From the NCBI RefSeq assembly GCF_039521365.1, contig NZ_BAAACF010000012.1, positions 1 to 64,000 on the forward strand: a DNA stretch of 64,000 nt, in the 5' to 3' direction. A program made the position numbers and the translations under genes. The notes below the pieces were generated by a model. That model ran no database searches. It had not been told where the DNA came from and saw nothing but the letters and a program-made list of their open reading frames with translations. Positions 41,824 to 50,847 of the stretch are shown here, one piece after another. This stretch comes from Clostridium_AW malenominatum. GTDB taxonomy: Bacteria; Bacillota; Clostridia; Clostridiales; Clostridiaceae. How positions within the stretch are numbered: the first letter of the stretch is position 1; each line of letters opens with the position of its first letter.

Positions 41824-44262
41824 TTAATTAACTTCTGTTTTTATAGCTCTCATGGAATTTAATACTGCAATCAATGTAACTCCAACATCACCAAATACCG
41901 CTTCCCACATAGTACCCATACCAAGAGCTACTAGTATTAGTATTATCCCTTTAATACCTAAAGCAAGTATAATATTTTGCATTACTATAGTTCTTGTTTT
42001 CTTTGCTATTTTTATTGCTGAGGCAATTTTTGAAGTCTCATCAGTCATTATAACTACATCTGCCGCTTCAATTGCAGCATCAGAGCCTACTCCACCCATT
42101 GCTATACCTATATCAGCTCTTGCTAAAACTGGAGCATCATTTATTCCATCACCTACAAATATTAACTTACCTTTAGGAGATTTTTCTTTATCTAATAACT
42201 CTACCTTTTCAACCTTTTGATGTGGTAATAATTCAGCATAAACCTCATCTAATCCTAGCTCTTCTGCAACTTTAGTTCCAACGGTTTTATTATCTCCTGT
42301 AAGCATAACTATTTTCTTAACGCCCATGGCCTTTAAATCTTTAATTGCTTTAGCAGAATCATTTTTAACTTCATCAGATATAACAATATATCCTGCATAT
42401 TCTTTGTCTACAGCAACATGCACCACTGTACCTAAGGTTTCTACTTCATCATAGGATATATTTTCACTATTCATTAATTTATAGTTACCAGCTAATACTT
42501 CCTTTCCTAGAGCATTAACTTTAACACCATGACCGGATATTTCTTCGTAGTTTTCTATTGAATCCTTAGCAATCTCCTTACCATAAGCATTCAATATAGA
42601 CGTAGCTATTGGGTGATTAGAGTAGCTTTCTGCATGTGCTGCATAAGCTATTAGTTCATCTTTTGATATATTATTATGTGATTTTATTTCTGTTACCTTA
42701 AATACACCTTTAGTAAGAGTTCCAGTTTTATCAAATACCACAACCTCAACATTATTTAATGCCTCAAGATAATTTCCACCTTTAACAAGTATCCCATTTT
42801 TTGAAGCTCCACCTATACCCCCAAAGAAACCAAGGGGTATGGATACAACTAAGGCACATGGACAAGATACTACTAAAAATGCTAATGCTCTATATATCCA
42901 GTCAGAAAAAGTAGCTCCCTCTATAAATAGTGGTGGTAATACAGCTAATGCTAAGGCAGCAAAAACAACAATAGGTGTATAGTATCTAGCAAATTTTGTT
43001 ATAAAATTTTCTGTCGGGGCTTTCTTACTGCTTGCATTTTGAACTAGGTCAAGTATTTTTGCAACAGTAGAATCTCCAAATTCTTTTGTTACTTCTATAG
43101 TCAAAAGACCATTTTTATTAATAACTCCACCTAACACATTATCCCCAACCCCTACCTCTCTAGGAACTGATTCACCAGTTAAAGCAGAAGTATCTACCAT
43201 AGAATTCCCTTCAATTACTTTGCCGTCAAGAGGAACTTTTTCCCCTGGCTTTACAAGAATAACATCACCTATGCCAACTTCTTCTGGCGATACTTTTTTA
43301 ATATTATCCCCTATCTTCAAATTAGCAAAATCAGGTCTTATATCCATAAGCGCTGCAATTGATTTTCTTGAACGATTGACAGCCATACCTTGGAATATCT
43401 CTCCCACTTGATAGAACAGCATAACTGCTACCCCTTCTGGAAATTCACCAATGGCAAAGGCACCAATTGTAGCTATACTCATAAGGAAGTTTTCGTCAAA
43501 AATTTCCCCTCTTCTTATATTCTTCAATGCCCTCAACACAACTTCTCCACCAACGATCACATAACTTATTAGATAAAGTATTAGTTCTACAGCAAATGAA
43601 AACTTAAAGGCAGTGGCTACTCCAAAGAGGGCTGCACCAACTGCAAATCTCATTATTTCCCCCTTATTACCTTCTCCATGGTCATGGTCGTGTCCATGGT
43701 CATGATTTTCATGTTTTGATGTCTTCTTCTCATTTTCCATTTCAATAACTTTAACATCTGGTTCTATCCTTGCAACTATTTCTTTAACTTTTTCTACAAT
43801 ATGATTTTTCTTAGAAAGATTGTCCATTTCTATGATAAGCTTTGTAGATACAAAATCCACTACAGCAGATTTTACACCATCTATATTATTTGACTCTCTT
43901 TCTATTTTAGCAGCACAATTACCACAGCAAAGTCCTTCAAGCAGTAATTCTTTTTTTAATATTTTATTGAATTGCTTTTCTTTTACATTAACATGCCCTT
44001 CTATGCTTTTAACAATATCATTTGTTGCAGCTATTAGCTCCCTTGACCTATTAATTTCCTCAATTTCTAAAATTAATGTTTTAGTGGCAAAGTTAACATT
44101 AGCAGAGTTAATACCATCTAATTCATTAAGCTTTTTCTCTATTTTATTAGCGCAATTAGCACAATCAAGTCCTTCTAATATAAACTCTTTTTTAACATTA
44201 GCTTTAGAACTACTTTGTAACGGTTTTATATTTACATTAGGTTTTTTAATTTCTTTGCTCAT
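41824..44262 (-). CDS. Zn/Cd/Pb-transporting P1B-type ATPase
   Basis: An 812-residue heavy-metal pump. Two N-terminal HMA domains (LDCANCANK with Cys34/Cys37; LCCGNCAAK near 110-118) are followed by a His/Asp-rich stretch (HENHDHGHDHDHGEG). The core has TGES, the metal-binding CPC in SCPCALV, the phosphorylation motif DKTGTLT, GDGINDAP, and a C-terminal helix with FGDVGVTLIAVLNSMR. That Asp-containing helix is typical of the Zn2+/Cd2+/Pb2+ class, not the copper class. It exports divalent metals. A palindromic ArsR-type operator (44300-44331) lies just upstream; no ArsR-family gene is in the window. Confidence 0.93.
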   Translation of the reverse strand: MSKEIKKPNVNIKPLQSSSKANVKKEFILEGLDCANCANKIEKKLNELDGINSANVNFATKTLILEIEEINRSRELIAATNDIVKSIEGHVNVKEKQFNKILKKELLLEGLCCGNCAAKIERESNNIDGVKSAVVDFVSTKLIIEMDNLSKKNHIVEKVKEIVARIEPDVKVIEMENEKKTSKHENHDHGHDHDHGEGNKGEIMRFAVGAALFGVATAFKFSFAVELILYLISYVIVGGEVVLRALKNIRRGEIFDENFLMSIATIGAFAIGEFPEGVAVMLFYQVGEIFQGMAVNRSRKSIAALMDIRPDFANLKIGDNIKKVSPEEVGIGDVILVKPGEKVPLDGKVIEGNSMVDTSALTGESVPREVGVGDNVLGGVINKNGLLTIEVTKEFGDSTVAKILDLVQNASSKKAPTENFITKFARYYTPIVVFAALALAVLPPLFIEGATFSDWIYRALAFLVVSCPCALVVSIPLGFFGGIGGASKNGILVKGGNYLEALNNVEVVVFDKTGTLTKGVFKVTEIKSHNNISKDELIAYAAHAESYSNHPIATSILNAYGKEIAKDSIENYEEISGHGVKVNALGKEVLAGNYKLMNSENISYDEVETLGTVVHVAVDKEYAGYIVISDEVKNDSAKAIKDLKAMGVKKIVMLTGDNKTVGTKVAEELGLDEVYAELLPHQKVEKVELLDKEKSPKGKLIFVGDGINDAPVLARADIGIAMGGVGSDAAIEAADVVIMTDETSKIASAIKIAKKTRTIVMQNIILALGIKGIILILVALGMGTMWEAVFGDVGVTLIAVLNSMRAIKTEVN

Positions 44263-44299
44263 AATTTTTCCCCCAAACTATTATCTCTCACTCATACAC

Positions 44300-44331
44300 A
44301 TGAACATATGAATAAGTATTCATATGTTCAT
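44300..44331 (-). promoter_or_regulatory. ArsR/SmtB (CadC/CzrA)-type operator
   Basis: Two perfect 15-bp inverted arms, ATGAACATATGAATA and its complement, with a 2-bp centre, about 38 bp before the ATPase ATG. The TGAACATATG..TTCAT pattern is typical of metal-sensing ArsR repressors. Confidence 0.85.
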
Positions 44332-44483
44332 TATATGTAGTTTATACTATATTGTCAATACAACTATAAAATATTTCCTATAAATAAATATCTTATAAAT
44401 ACCCTAGAAAAAACCATTGAATATATTACCTGTATCTACTTTTTATAGTTTTATGTATAATTTTTATTGAACAAAATATAAAT

Positions 44484-44586
44484 TTTGCCGAATGTCATTG
44501 ACAGCGGGGGAATATCATTGGGGTGAATCATTAAATATGTAGGGAAATCCTCTTTCCGAACCCGTCAACTAACCTCGTAGGCACAA
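44484..44586 (+). promoter_or_regulatory. Cyclic di-AMP riboswitch (ydaO-yuaA type)
   Basis: The conserved blocks appear in order: TGCCGAAT, GCGGGGGAA, TTGGGGTGAAT, AGGGAAA, TTTCCGAACCCGTCA, CTAACCTCGTAGGC. TGCC at 44486 pairs with GGCA at 44580 to close P1. The Shine-Dalgarno GAGGAG starts only about 5 nt after the aptamer, with no separate terminator seen, so control may act at the level of translation. Confidence 0.95.
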
Positions 44587-44602
44587 GTGAGGAGTAAAAA
44601 TA

Positions 44603-45424
44603 ATGAAAAAAATTATTGTAACATTAGCAGCTTCTTTAGTTCTGACTATTGGCGCTTCCAATGTACTGTCAACTAAACTAAGCACAAAGCAAAAGACACC
44701 TATTGCATCAAACTCGTCTATAAGTGAGAGCAAATCCTTAGAGCAAAGTACAGACATCACAGGTGATGCTATTCAACCTCAAATAGAGCATTCTAAAAAA
44801 GTCGAGGATACAAAACAAGCTGATGCGAAAACTTCAAGTCCAAGCAGTACACCTAAGAAAAATACAAAATCAACACAATCACCATCTAGAGGTGGTCTAT
44901 CAATTTCTTCTCAAAAGAACCTACATAATAGCAATACCTCAAACAATGCCAATGCCTCCAAATATGGTGAGTTATTAGATTGGAAACAAGTACAAAGCAT
45001 AATACCTATAAGTACTAATGTACGAGTTACAGATTTAGGTACTGGTAAATATTTTAATATTAAGAGAACTTTTGGGACAAACCATATTGATGGTGAGGCT
45101 TTAACTATATCAGATACGAACATTATAAAAAGCATCTGGGGTGGTTTTTCTTGGGTAAGAAGGCCCGTTATAATTAATATTAATGGAAGAAAAATAGCTG
45201 CATCAATGACAGCTATGCCTCATGCTGGAGTTGATTCAGCACCAGCAGTAACAACTGTTAGCAATCGTTCAGGCGGTTATGGAACAGGGGAAAATTTAGA
45301 TGCTGTTAAGAACAATGGAATGAGTGGAGTAATAGATATACACTTCTTAAATAGTACAAGACATAAAGATAATAGACAAGATCCTCAACATCAAGCTGCT
45401 ATTTTAAAAGCCGCTGGAAAATAA
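44603..45424 (+). CDS. Secreted protein under c-di-AMP riboswitch control
   Basis: A 273-residue protein with an N-terminal signal peptide or membrane anchor (about 5-22), then a long Ser/Thr/Lys-rich linker. Its C-terminal domain of about 150 residues is marked by KRTFGTNHIDGEALT, WVRRPVIININGRKIAASM, MPHAGVD, GGYGTGEN and DIHFLNSTRH. I recognise this as a conserved clostridial outer-surface domain but know no proven activity. The several His and Asp could form a metal or catalytic site. c-di-AMP switches of this type mostly govern cell-wall hydrolases and osmotic/K+ genes, so a wall-related role is plausible. Confidence 0.8.
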   Translation: MKKIIVTLAASLVLTIGASNVLSTKLSTKQKTPIASNSSISESKSLEQSTDITGDAIQPQIEHSKKVEDTKQADAKTSSPSSTPKKNTKSTQSPSRGGLSISSQKNLHNSNTSNNANASKYGELLDWKQVQSIIPISTNVRVTDLGTGKYFNIKRTFGTNHIDGEALTISDTNIIKSIWGGFSWVRRPVIININGRKIAASMTAMPHAGVDSAPAVTTVSNRSGGYGTGENLDAVKNNGMSGVIDIHFLNSTRHKDNRQDPQHQAAILKAAGK

Positions 45425-45460
45425 AATTTTTTTACGGTTACGGCTATACTAATCAAAAGA

Positions 45461-45490
45461 CCTCTATAATACAAGAGTGTATTATAGAGG
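45461..45490. terminator. Bidirectional terminator
   Basis: A perfect 13-bp stem (CCTCTATAATACA and its complement) with a 4-nt loop lies between two convergent genes. Confidence 0.85.
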
Positions 45491-45501
45491 CTTAATTTAC
45501 T

Positions 45502-46428
45502 TTATGATAGTACTGAATTTAATTTTTCCAATGCTTCATCAAAAGGTATTCCACTAATTTCTTTAAAAATCTTGTCTATACTTATATTTTTCAATTTTTC
45601 TTTCATATCTTTATTTAAATAAGGTAAAAAACTATTTACCATTGTAGATGAAGTTGCTACTCCGTTTTCATCAGTTACATTTTCTATAGCAATTAAAGAG
45701 TCAATATTACAAACTGGTGTTATTAAATAAAGACTTGAGATTTGAGTTTCGAAATATAATATATAAAGATCATCATTACCAACTGCCGTAGTGCTCTGAA
45801 CTTCCCCTAGTATGAATAGGGCAAGTGAAATAATCAGAGTATTAGATTCTAGCAATATAGCGTTTGTAAGAGGTAATAGTACACTAATATTTGACACACT
45901 ATTTATAGTATCACCTATTCCTTTTATACAGCAGCAATCCTCTTTTTCTAATGTTGGTTCAGTAATAATTTCATTTATAAAATTTACTAAACCAGGAATA
46001 GGGGTATCGCTTGATATTAGAACATAATCTATTTTACATAGAGGCATAAGAGTGATAACTGGCCCTCTACTTGACCCCCTAGAAATATAGACTAAGTTGC
46101 CTACTATAGAATTAACAAATACCGGAGTATCAGTAGGATTCTCGCCAATAATAGGGAAAGTTTCACTCAATATAAAAATAGGAGTATTGTTTCTCCTAAA
46201 AAATAATAATAAATCTCTTAAACTATCTGTATCACAACAACAACCAAATTTTTTGTCCTTTTTAGGTTTACAATCTTTGTAGTCTTCCTTAGCATCATTT
46301 ACATTTACATGAACTTGATTTGTTTGATCGCATCTAGAGTCTTTAACAGTGGGATCTTTTCTACAAGTTTTTTGCAAAACATTTTTACCACAATTGTAAT
46401 CATCATTATAATCATAATTGCGTCTCAT
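45502..46428 (-). CDS. Cys-rich two-module protein (possible spore-surface protein)
   Basis: A 308-residue protein of no firm family. The N-terminus is Asp/Tyr/Asn/Lys-rich. Two hydrophobic, beta-rich modules follow, each opened by a CCC motif (FGCCCDTDSL near 82-91; DCCCIKGIGD near 163-172) and each ending with a PLCKID- or PVCNID-like stretch (CKIDYVLI, CNIDSLIAI). That suggests an internal duplication. A short charged tail ends it. There is no signal peptide. CCC motifs and this composition recall spore coat/exosporium proteins, but this is a guess. Confidence 0.65.
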   Translation of the reverse strand: MRRNYDYNDDYNCGKNVLQKTCRKDPTVKDSRCDQTNQVHVNVNDAKEDYKDCKPKKDKKFGCCCDTDSLRDLLLFFRRNNTPIFILSETFPIIGENPTDTPVFVNSIVGNLVYISRGSSRGPVITLMPLCKIDYVLISSDTPIPGLVNFINEIITEPTLEKEDCCCIKGIGDTINSVSNISVLLPLTNAILLESNTLIISLALFILGEVQSTTAVGNDDLYILYFETQISSLYLITPVCNIDSLIAIENVTDENGVATSSTMVNSFLPYLNKDMKEKLKNISIDKIFKEISGIPFDEALEKLNSVLS

Positions 46429-46605
46429 TTTATCATCTCTCTTTATATAATAAATTAGAAGTTTCCTTCTTGATTTATTATATTCAAAAGAATTTAAATT
46501 GTTTACTTAACTTCTGCAAAGTAAAAAGTTGAATTGGTAATACTACCAAAAAATAAATATGGCACACTGACTTATTCCCTGTTAAATATAAGTTACCACA
46601 CAAAT

Positions 46606-46631
46606 GTTCAGGTGGTTATGGAACAGGGGAA
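46606..46631 (+). repeat. Relic copy of part of the 44603-45424 gene
   Basis: 26 bp that match 45267-45292 at 25 positions (coding SGGYGTGE there). Nothing else of the gene is left around it, in the otherwise empty gap 46429-46636. It may be the last trace of a decayed tandem copy. Confidence 0.5.
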
Positions 46632-46636
46632 CATTC

Positions 46637-47083
46637 CTATTTCTCCATAACATAGTTTGTTAATACAATACCTTTTCTCTCAACCTGTTGTTCTTTAATA
46701 ACTTTATAACCTCGTTTTTCAAAAAAAGGTTTTGCAGTAATTGAAGCATGGGTACTAATCTTATCTGTATCAACAGACTTTTCCAGTTCATCGCAAATCG
46801 CCGTTGCAATTCCTTTGTTTTGGTAATCCTTATGAACGAAGAGCCTATCTAAATATCCATTATTACTCATATCCCCGAAGCCGACTATAATATTATCTTC
46901 AACGGCAACAACTGTAAAATGTTCTAAAAAGGATTTATTCCATTCCTTTAAATCTACACTCCCTGTTGCCCATACATTTAACTGTTCTTTTGTATAGTCT
47001 TTTGCATTGACTAAATGAACTGTATTGTAGAATAATTCGGCTAACACCATACAATCTAATGGTTTATATTTTCTTATAATCAT
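46637..47083 (-). CDS. GNAT-family N-acetyltransferase
   Basis: A 148-residue acetyltransferase with the acetyl-CoA motif LFVHKDYQNKGIATAICDEL, and a C-terminal AKPFFEKRGYKVIKEQ block. This matches the PA4866/YafP-like GNAT group. The substrate is unknown. Single gene. Confidence 0.85.
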   Translation of the reverse strand: MIIRKYKPLDCMVLAELFYNTVHLVNAKDYTKEQLNVWATGSVDLKEWNKSFLEHFTVVAVEDNIIVGFGDMSNNGYLDRLFVHKDYQNKGIATAICDELEKSVDTDKISTHASITAKPFFEKRGYKVIKEQQVERKGIVLTNYVMEK

Positions 47084-47162
47084 GTCTTTTCCTTTCCTAA
47101 TACCGATTTACCAGACTAATATACTGGCATTGGCAGTTTAGCGTTATGTTGATATTGTAAAA

Positions 47163-47684
47163 CTATGAAATTAAAATTTCATATATTTCTTCTTCAAGGA
47201 TTCTTCCATCTGAAGTTTCAACTTTTTTATACTCTGTTACCAATTTTCCTCCATAAAAAAGTGGTATCTTTCTACTTGGAATATTTCTCCTATCAACAGG
47301 ATAACACAGTTTTTTAACTCCTAAACCTTTGGCACAATCTATTAATCCACCAATCGCTTCTCTACCATAATGATTTCCATGAGAATAAATTTTAGTCCAG
47401 ATGCCAAGCTCAGGAGTTTCATTTTTCAAATTATGCAACGCAACAAGTCCAATAAATTCACCACTTGATTTGAGAGTAATTGCATAAACATAATCGGTAT
47501 TATTTTCTCGACTTTCTATAAATCCCTTCACAATTTTATATGTTTCATCCATATTCTTTAACACTTGTGGCTCCATATAGGTAATTATCTGTTCATTGAA
47601 ATTTTCGAATATTTCTTTTACATGTACCTCTGATACAGGAACTAATATCAAGCGGCTTGTTTCGATATTCATTAATAGATTCAT
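47163..47684 (-). CDS. GNAT-family N-acetyltransferase (RimJ/RimL-like)
   Basis: A 173-residue acetyltransferase of the RimJ/RimL type (ETSRLILVPVS start, IGLVALHN, YSHGNHYGREAIGGLIDCA). The substrate is not known; ribosomal protein or small-molecule acetylation are both possible. GGAGG lies 9 nt before the ATG. A small membrane protein gene lies 16 bp upstream. Confidence 0.85.
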   Translation of the reverse strand: MNLLMNIETSRLILVPVSEVHVKEIFENFNEQIITYMEPQVLKNMDETYKIVKGFIESRENNTDYVYAITLKSSGEFIGLVALHNLKNETPELGIWTKIYSHGNHYGREAIGGLIDCAKGLGVKKLCYPVDRRNIPSRKIPLFYGGKLVTEYKKVETSDGRILEEEIYEILIS

Positions 47685-47700
47685 ACAATATTTCCTCCTT

Positions 47701-48027
47701 TTAAATTATAGTGCGGAGATAAAGGTATATAATTAAAGAAACAACTCCTAAAATGATCCTTAATATTCTACTTTTCTTGTTTACCGCTGCTTCGATAAAT
47801 AGTACCACCGCCAATAAAATCCATATCCTCTCAATTAAAAACAATCTCAAAAGTGTCAGAGTTGAGAATCCAAATATGGGAAATACCGAAATTAATGATA
47901 TTATAAAAAAAGCACCTAAATAAATGAGTCTTGTCTTAAGCGAATAGTGTTTATAATATGAAAATGCTATGAAGCATATAATAATTAATAAGACTATCCA
48001 TTGAATAATCGTATATAAATCCTCCAT
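47701..48027 (-). CDS. Small membrane protein
   Basis: A 108-residue protein with three to four hydrophobic helices and a basic tail. No family was recognised. It is probably co-transcribed with the acetyltransferase gene that starts 16 bp downstream. The gap 48028-48259 upstream holds no gene. Confidence 0.6.
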   Translation of the reverse strand: MEDLYTIIQWIVLLIIICFIAFSYYKHYSLKTRLIYLGAFFIISLISVFPIFGFSTLTLLRLFLIERIWILLAVVLFIEAAVNKKSRILRIILGVVSLIIYLYLRTII

Positions 48028-48259
48028 TTTATTGAAATTATAATGAAGTTAATGTTCCTAATTCTAATACTTTAATATGGCTAAGCCGTCATGAATTACT
48101 ATTATTTTGACTTAATTAATAATAATTATATCATATTCAAATTGCGTCATCATATAACCCATTAGTATCTTTAATAGATGTTATTATATTGACTTTAGGA
48201 ATAATATAGTCAATGGATTTTCACGGCCAAGTTGTTGCCCACGCTAGGCACATAAAGAA

Positions 48260-48290
48260 AGCCATAATGACATTAAAAATCATTATGGCT
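48260..48290 (-). terminator. Terminator after the sigma/anti-sigma operon
   Basis: AGCCATAATGA pairs with TCATTATGGCT across 9 nt. A T-run is present on the minus side (CTTTCTTTATG), though modest. Confidence 0.7.
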
Positions 48291-48319
48291 ACTGATTTAT
48301 ACAGAAGATCTAACTCTTT

Positions 48320-49075
48320 TTATTTAGCATCTATAATTTGTTTTGCCATTTTAACTAATTCACCTTGTGATAAGTCAGAATCCACTGCTAAGAAAGAATA
48401 GTAGATTCCATCTTGCATCCAATTTAAACCTTGAACTTCAGAGATTTTTTCTTTGTCAGATCCATAGCTAAATACATATTTACCAGACAACTCATCCTGC
48501 TTATCTTGTTCTGTCATTTTATAACTCGCTGGTACAGACTTGTTAGCATATGAATAATAATATAAATCTATACCGTTATGAGTATCAACTACAGTTTCTT
48601 CTTCTGACTCTTCACCTAACTTTCCATTTTCCATGTAAAGCATTATTTCATCCTTACCTTTTGTATAGGCAAAACTAAGGGATTTTGTTTTTTCTACAGA
48701 ATTTTCATTCTCATAAGCAACTTCATTATCTATAGTATATCCACCTTTAAAAGCATATTCATTATCAAATTCCTTAACTAATTTAGGATTAAATCCCAGA
48801 TCCTTCTTTACTTGTTCTACTGTAGGTATAGCAGTATAATTTGGTATATTGCTTCCATGTGAATTTATAAAAACCACTTTTCCTGCAGCAAATACAGTTG
48901 TTCCTATTACCATAGCGGCTACTAGTCCAATCATAATTCTTTTCTTAAATGATTTCATATTTCTCATTTCATAATTCTCCTTTTGATCCGGTAAGCTATT
49001 TAATGTTGCACTTACCTTATTTTTAAAACTTTTAGGTGTATCTGGAAAGGTATTATTCCAATTAAAATTATCCAT
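48320..49075 (-). CDS. Probable anti-sigma factor, single transmembrane segment
   Basis: A 251-residue protein with a short cytoplasmic N-terminus, one transmembrane helix (about 47-64, IMIGLVAAMVIGTTVFAAG) and an outer DUF4367-like domain (KKDLGFNPKLVKEF, SFAYTKGKDEIMLYM, GLNWMQDGIYYSFLAV). It overlaps the sigma factor gene by a few bases. The layout fits an anti-sigma factor that releases its sigma partner upon an outer signal. GGAGG precedes the ATG. Confidence 0.82.
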   Translation of the reverse strand: MDNFNWNNTFPDTPKSFKNKVSATLNSLPDQKENYEMRNMKSFKKRIMIGLVAAMVIGTTVFAAGKVVFINSHGSNIPNYTAIPTVEQVKKDLGFNPKLVKEFDNEYAFKGGYTIDNEVAYENENSVEKTKSLSFAYTKGKDEIMLYMENGKLGEESEEETVVDTHNGIDLYYYSYANKSVPASYKMTEQDKQDELSGKYVFSYGSDKEKISEVQGLNWMQDGIYYSFLAVDSDLSQGELVKMAKQIIDAK

Positions 49076-49550
49076 AAGTTGCCTCCATATTTTCTAATTT
49101 TACTTTTAATAATTTTCGTCCTTTTGATAATCTACTTTTTACAGTTCCTGAGGGTATTTTTAGAATTCCTTTAATTTCTTCTACTGAATATCCCTCCACA
49201 TAATAAAGAACAATTGTAATACGAATACGCTCTGGCAATTTTTGAATAGCCAAATATAATTCGCTATAATCTTTTTCATCATCGGCCTTGGCATACTCAA
49301 AGTATTCTTCATAACATACCTCTGGATGTTCTTTACGTTTTAAACTATAACATTCATTTATGAGTATTCTGACCAACCATGTTTTAAAATATTGTTCTTT
49401 CTTTAGTGTACCTAAATTGTTATAGGCTTTTAAAATTGCCCCCTGAACTGCATCTTCACAATCTTCATCATGAATCAAGATTGATTTTGATACATGATAT
49501 AAAGTAGATTCAGCTTCAAGAACTTTATCTACAAATGCATCCTTATTCAA
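49068..49550 (-). CDS. ECF-type RNA polymerase sigma factor
   Basis: A 160-residue sigma factor with region 2 (HDEDCEDAVQGAILKAYNNL, TWLVRILINECY) and region 4 (YYVEGYSVEEIKGILKIPSG followed by TVKSRLSKGRKLL). The frame extends to a TTG at 49574 without a site; the TTG at 49550 follows AGGAAG, so I use it. It is operonic with the anti-sigma gene. A possible ECF-type promoter and a 10-bp palindrome lie upstream. Confidence 0.85.
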   Translation of the reverse strand: MNKDAFVDKVLEAESTLYHVSKSILIHDEDCEDAVQGAILKAYNNLGTLKKEQYFKTWLVRILINECYSLKRKEHPEVCYEEYFEYAKADDEKDYSELYLAIQKLPERIRITIVLYYVEGYSVEEIKGILKIPSGTVKSRLSKGRKLLKVKLENMEATYG

Positions 49551-49577
49551 TTGACTTCCTACCTTTCTTCGCAAACT

Positions 49578-49587
49578 GTAGCGCTAC
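49578..49587. promoter_or_regulatory. Palindrome GTAGCGCTAC before the sigma factor gene
   Basis: A perfect 10-bp palindrome, unusually GC-rich for this DNA, just upstream of the sigma factor start. Its role is unknown. Confidence 0.3.
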
Positions 49588-49605
49588 TTTTTTGCTTTAC
49601 ACTAA

Positions 49606-49634
49606 TTAGATGCATATATTTGCCAAATGGTTCA
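49606..49634 (-). promoter_or_regulatory. Possible ECF-type autoregulatory promoter
   Basis: Minus strand: TGAACC, 16 bp, CATCTAA, which resembles -35/-10 elements used by ECF sigma factors. The rest of 49635-49852 shows no gene or clear signal. Confidence 0.3.
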
Positions 49635-49852
49635 TTTAATTTTCACTTAAATTTTAATTTTTTATAGTATCTAAAACTAACTTTATATTCATAATAATTT
49701 AAAACAACGCTGTAATCTGCATCTTGTAAATCAATTGCAAAACAAATGCACCATAAAATCCATTTCTGAATAATACGGTGCCTAGAATAATTATTAAGTT
49801 TTTCAGCTATTACATCTTAATAAGCATATTATGCTTCCTTTATATTTCATTA

Positions 49853-50182
49853 TTATTCTAGATAATTTTTACTTTTTAGATATTTTTTACTTTTACCTAT
49901 TGGTTTTATCATATAATTTATAGAGTGAAATAAAATTGGATATGATGTTACATATATATAATGTAAATCGCATATGATTACTATAATTCCAAAAATAATC
50001 ATACAAACTGAATTAAAGATTGAAATGTAAAATTGAAGTTTCAAAAACTTTTCTTTGTTTACTATGACAAATGTAAAATTATCATAATATTTATTATAAT
50101 AGTTTATTTTGTTTTTACATGATATTGAATAAATTAGAAACAACACTCCCGAAACAATTACAACTATTCCAAACTTATCCAA
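49853..50182 (-). CDS. Small membrane protein
   Basis: A 109-residue protein with two or three hydrophobic helices and a Lys-rich tail. The start is TTG with GGGGAGG 9 nt upstream. No family was recognised. Confidence 0.55.
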   Translation of the reverse strand: MDKFGIVVIVSGVLFLIYSISCKNKINYYNKYYDNFTFVIVNKEKFLKLQFYISIFNSVCMIIFGIIVIICDLHYIYVTSYPILFHSINYMIKPIGKSKKYLKSKNYLE

Positions 50183-50253
50183 CCTATTATTCCTCCCCTT
50201 ATACTATTGAACAATATTTTACTATTTTACTTAACTAATGGTAATGATATCAC

Positions 50254-50781
50254 TTAAAATGAATCTGTCCTAATGATAAACGTATATTCACATTCATTTT
50301 CTCCCCAAGTAGCAATCATTCTAAAACCTCTAATATCAGTTTTATCTTCTAAGTAATATGAACTTAAACCAGATGCCAAGTGTTTCTTTATTTCAAAAGA
50401 ACCTTTCCCATTCTTTAGTTTAATGGGAATGTTAATTATCTCCTTATCAGAGTATAATTGATTTCCGTTTTTATCAATTAAAACATCGGATATAGTAAAT
50501 TTGCTTGGAGGATTATTGGTAAAACTAATTGTAGCGGTGTTGCCAATTTCAATATATGGAATTTCACTTTCTGAACCTTTCTTCAATATTGTTTTAAACG
50601 TATCTTCCCTATCATATTTTGCATCGTTCCATTGATTTTTTGCAACAACATAGTCTAATTGTTTATCCCCAATAACTATAGTTAATTTAGGTGGTTCTTC
50701 TGGAAACTTAGTGGAAGCACATCTAATCATCAGAATGCTCGTTAATAATACTAATGTAATAGCAACTATTAATTTCTTCAT
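50254..50781 (-). CDS. Putative lipoprotein
   Basis: A 175-residue protein with a signal peptide whose hydrophobic core ends at SILMIRCAS; Cys21 is a likely but atypical lipidation site (Arg at -1). The rest is a beta-rich outer domain (VLIDKNGNQLYSDKEI, ATWGENECEYTFIIRT). This resembles small clostridial and bacillar lipoproteins of unknown role. Confidence 0.65.
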   Translation of the reverse strand: MKKLIVAITLVLLTSILMIRCASTKFPEEPPKLTIVIGDKQLDYVVAKNQWNDAKYDREDTFKTILKKGSESEIPYIEIGNTATISFTNNPPSKFTISDVLIDKNGNQLYSDKEIINIPIKLKNGKGSFEIKKHLASGLSSYYLEDKTDIRGFRMIATWGENECEYTFIIRTDSF

Positions 50782-50847
50782 AGTAATCCCTCCATTGATT
50801 GTATATAATTTCTTAACAACAAATTATTCGTTTTTTTAGTTATTATG

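Noticed and set aside
48320..49550. RsiW-type zinc anti-sigma domain
   Set aside because: No HxxxCxxC motif is present in the N-terminal part of the anti-sigma protein, so a ZAS domain cannot be claimed.
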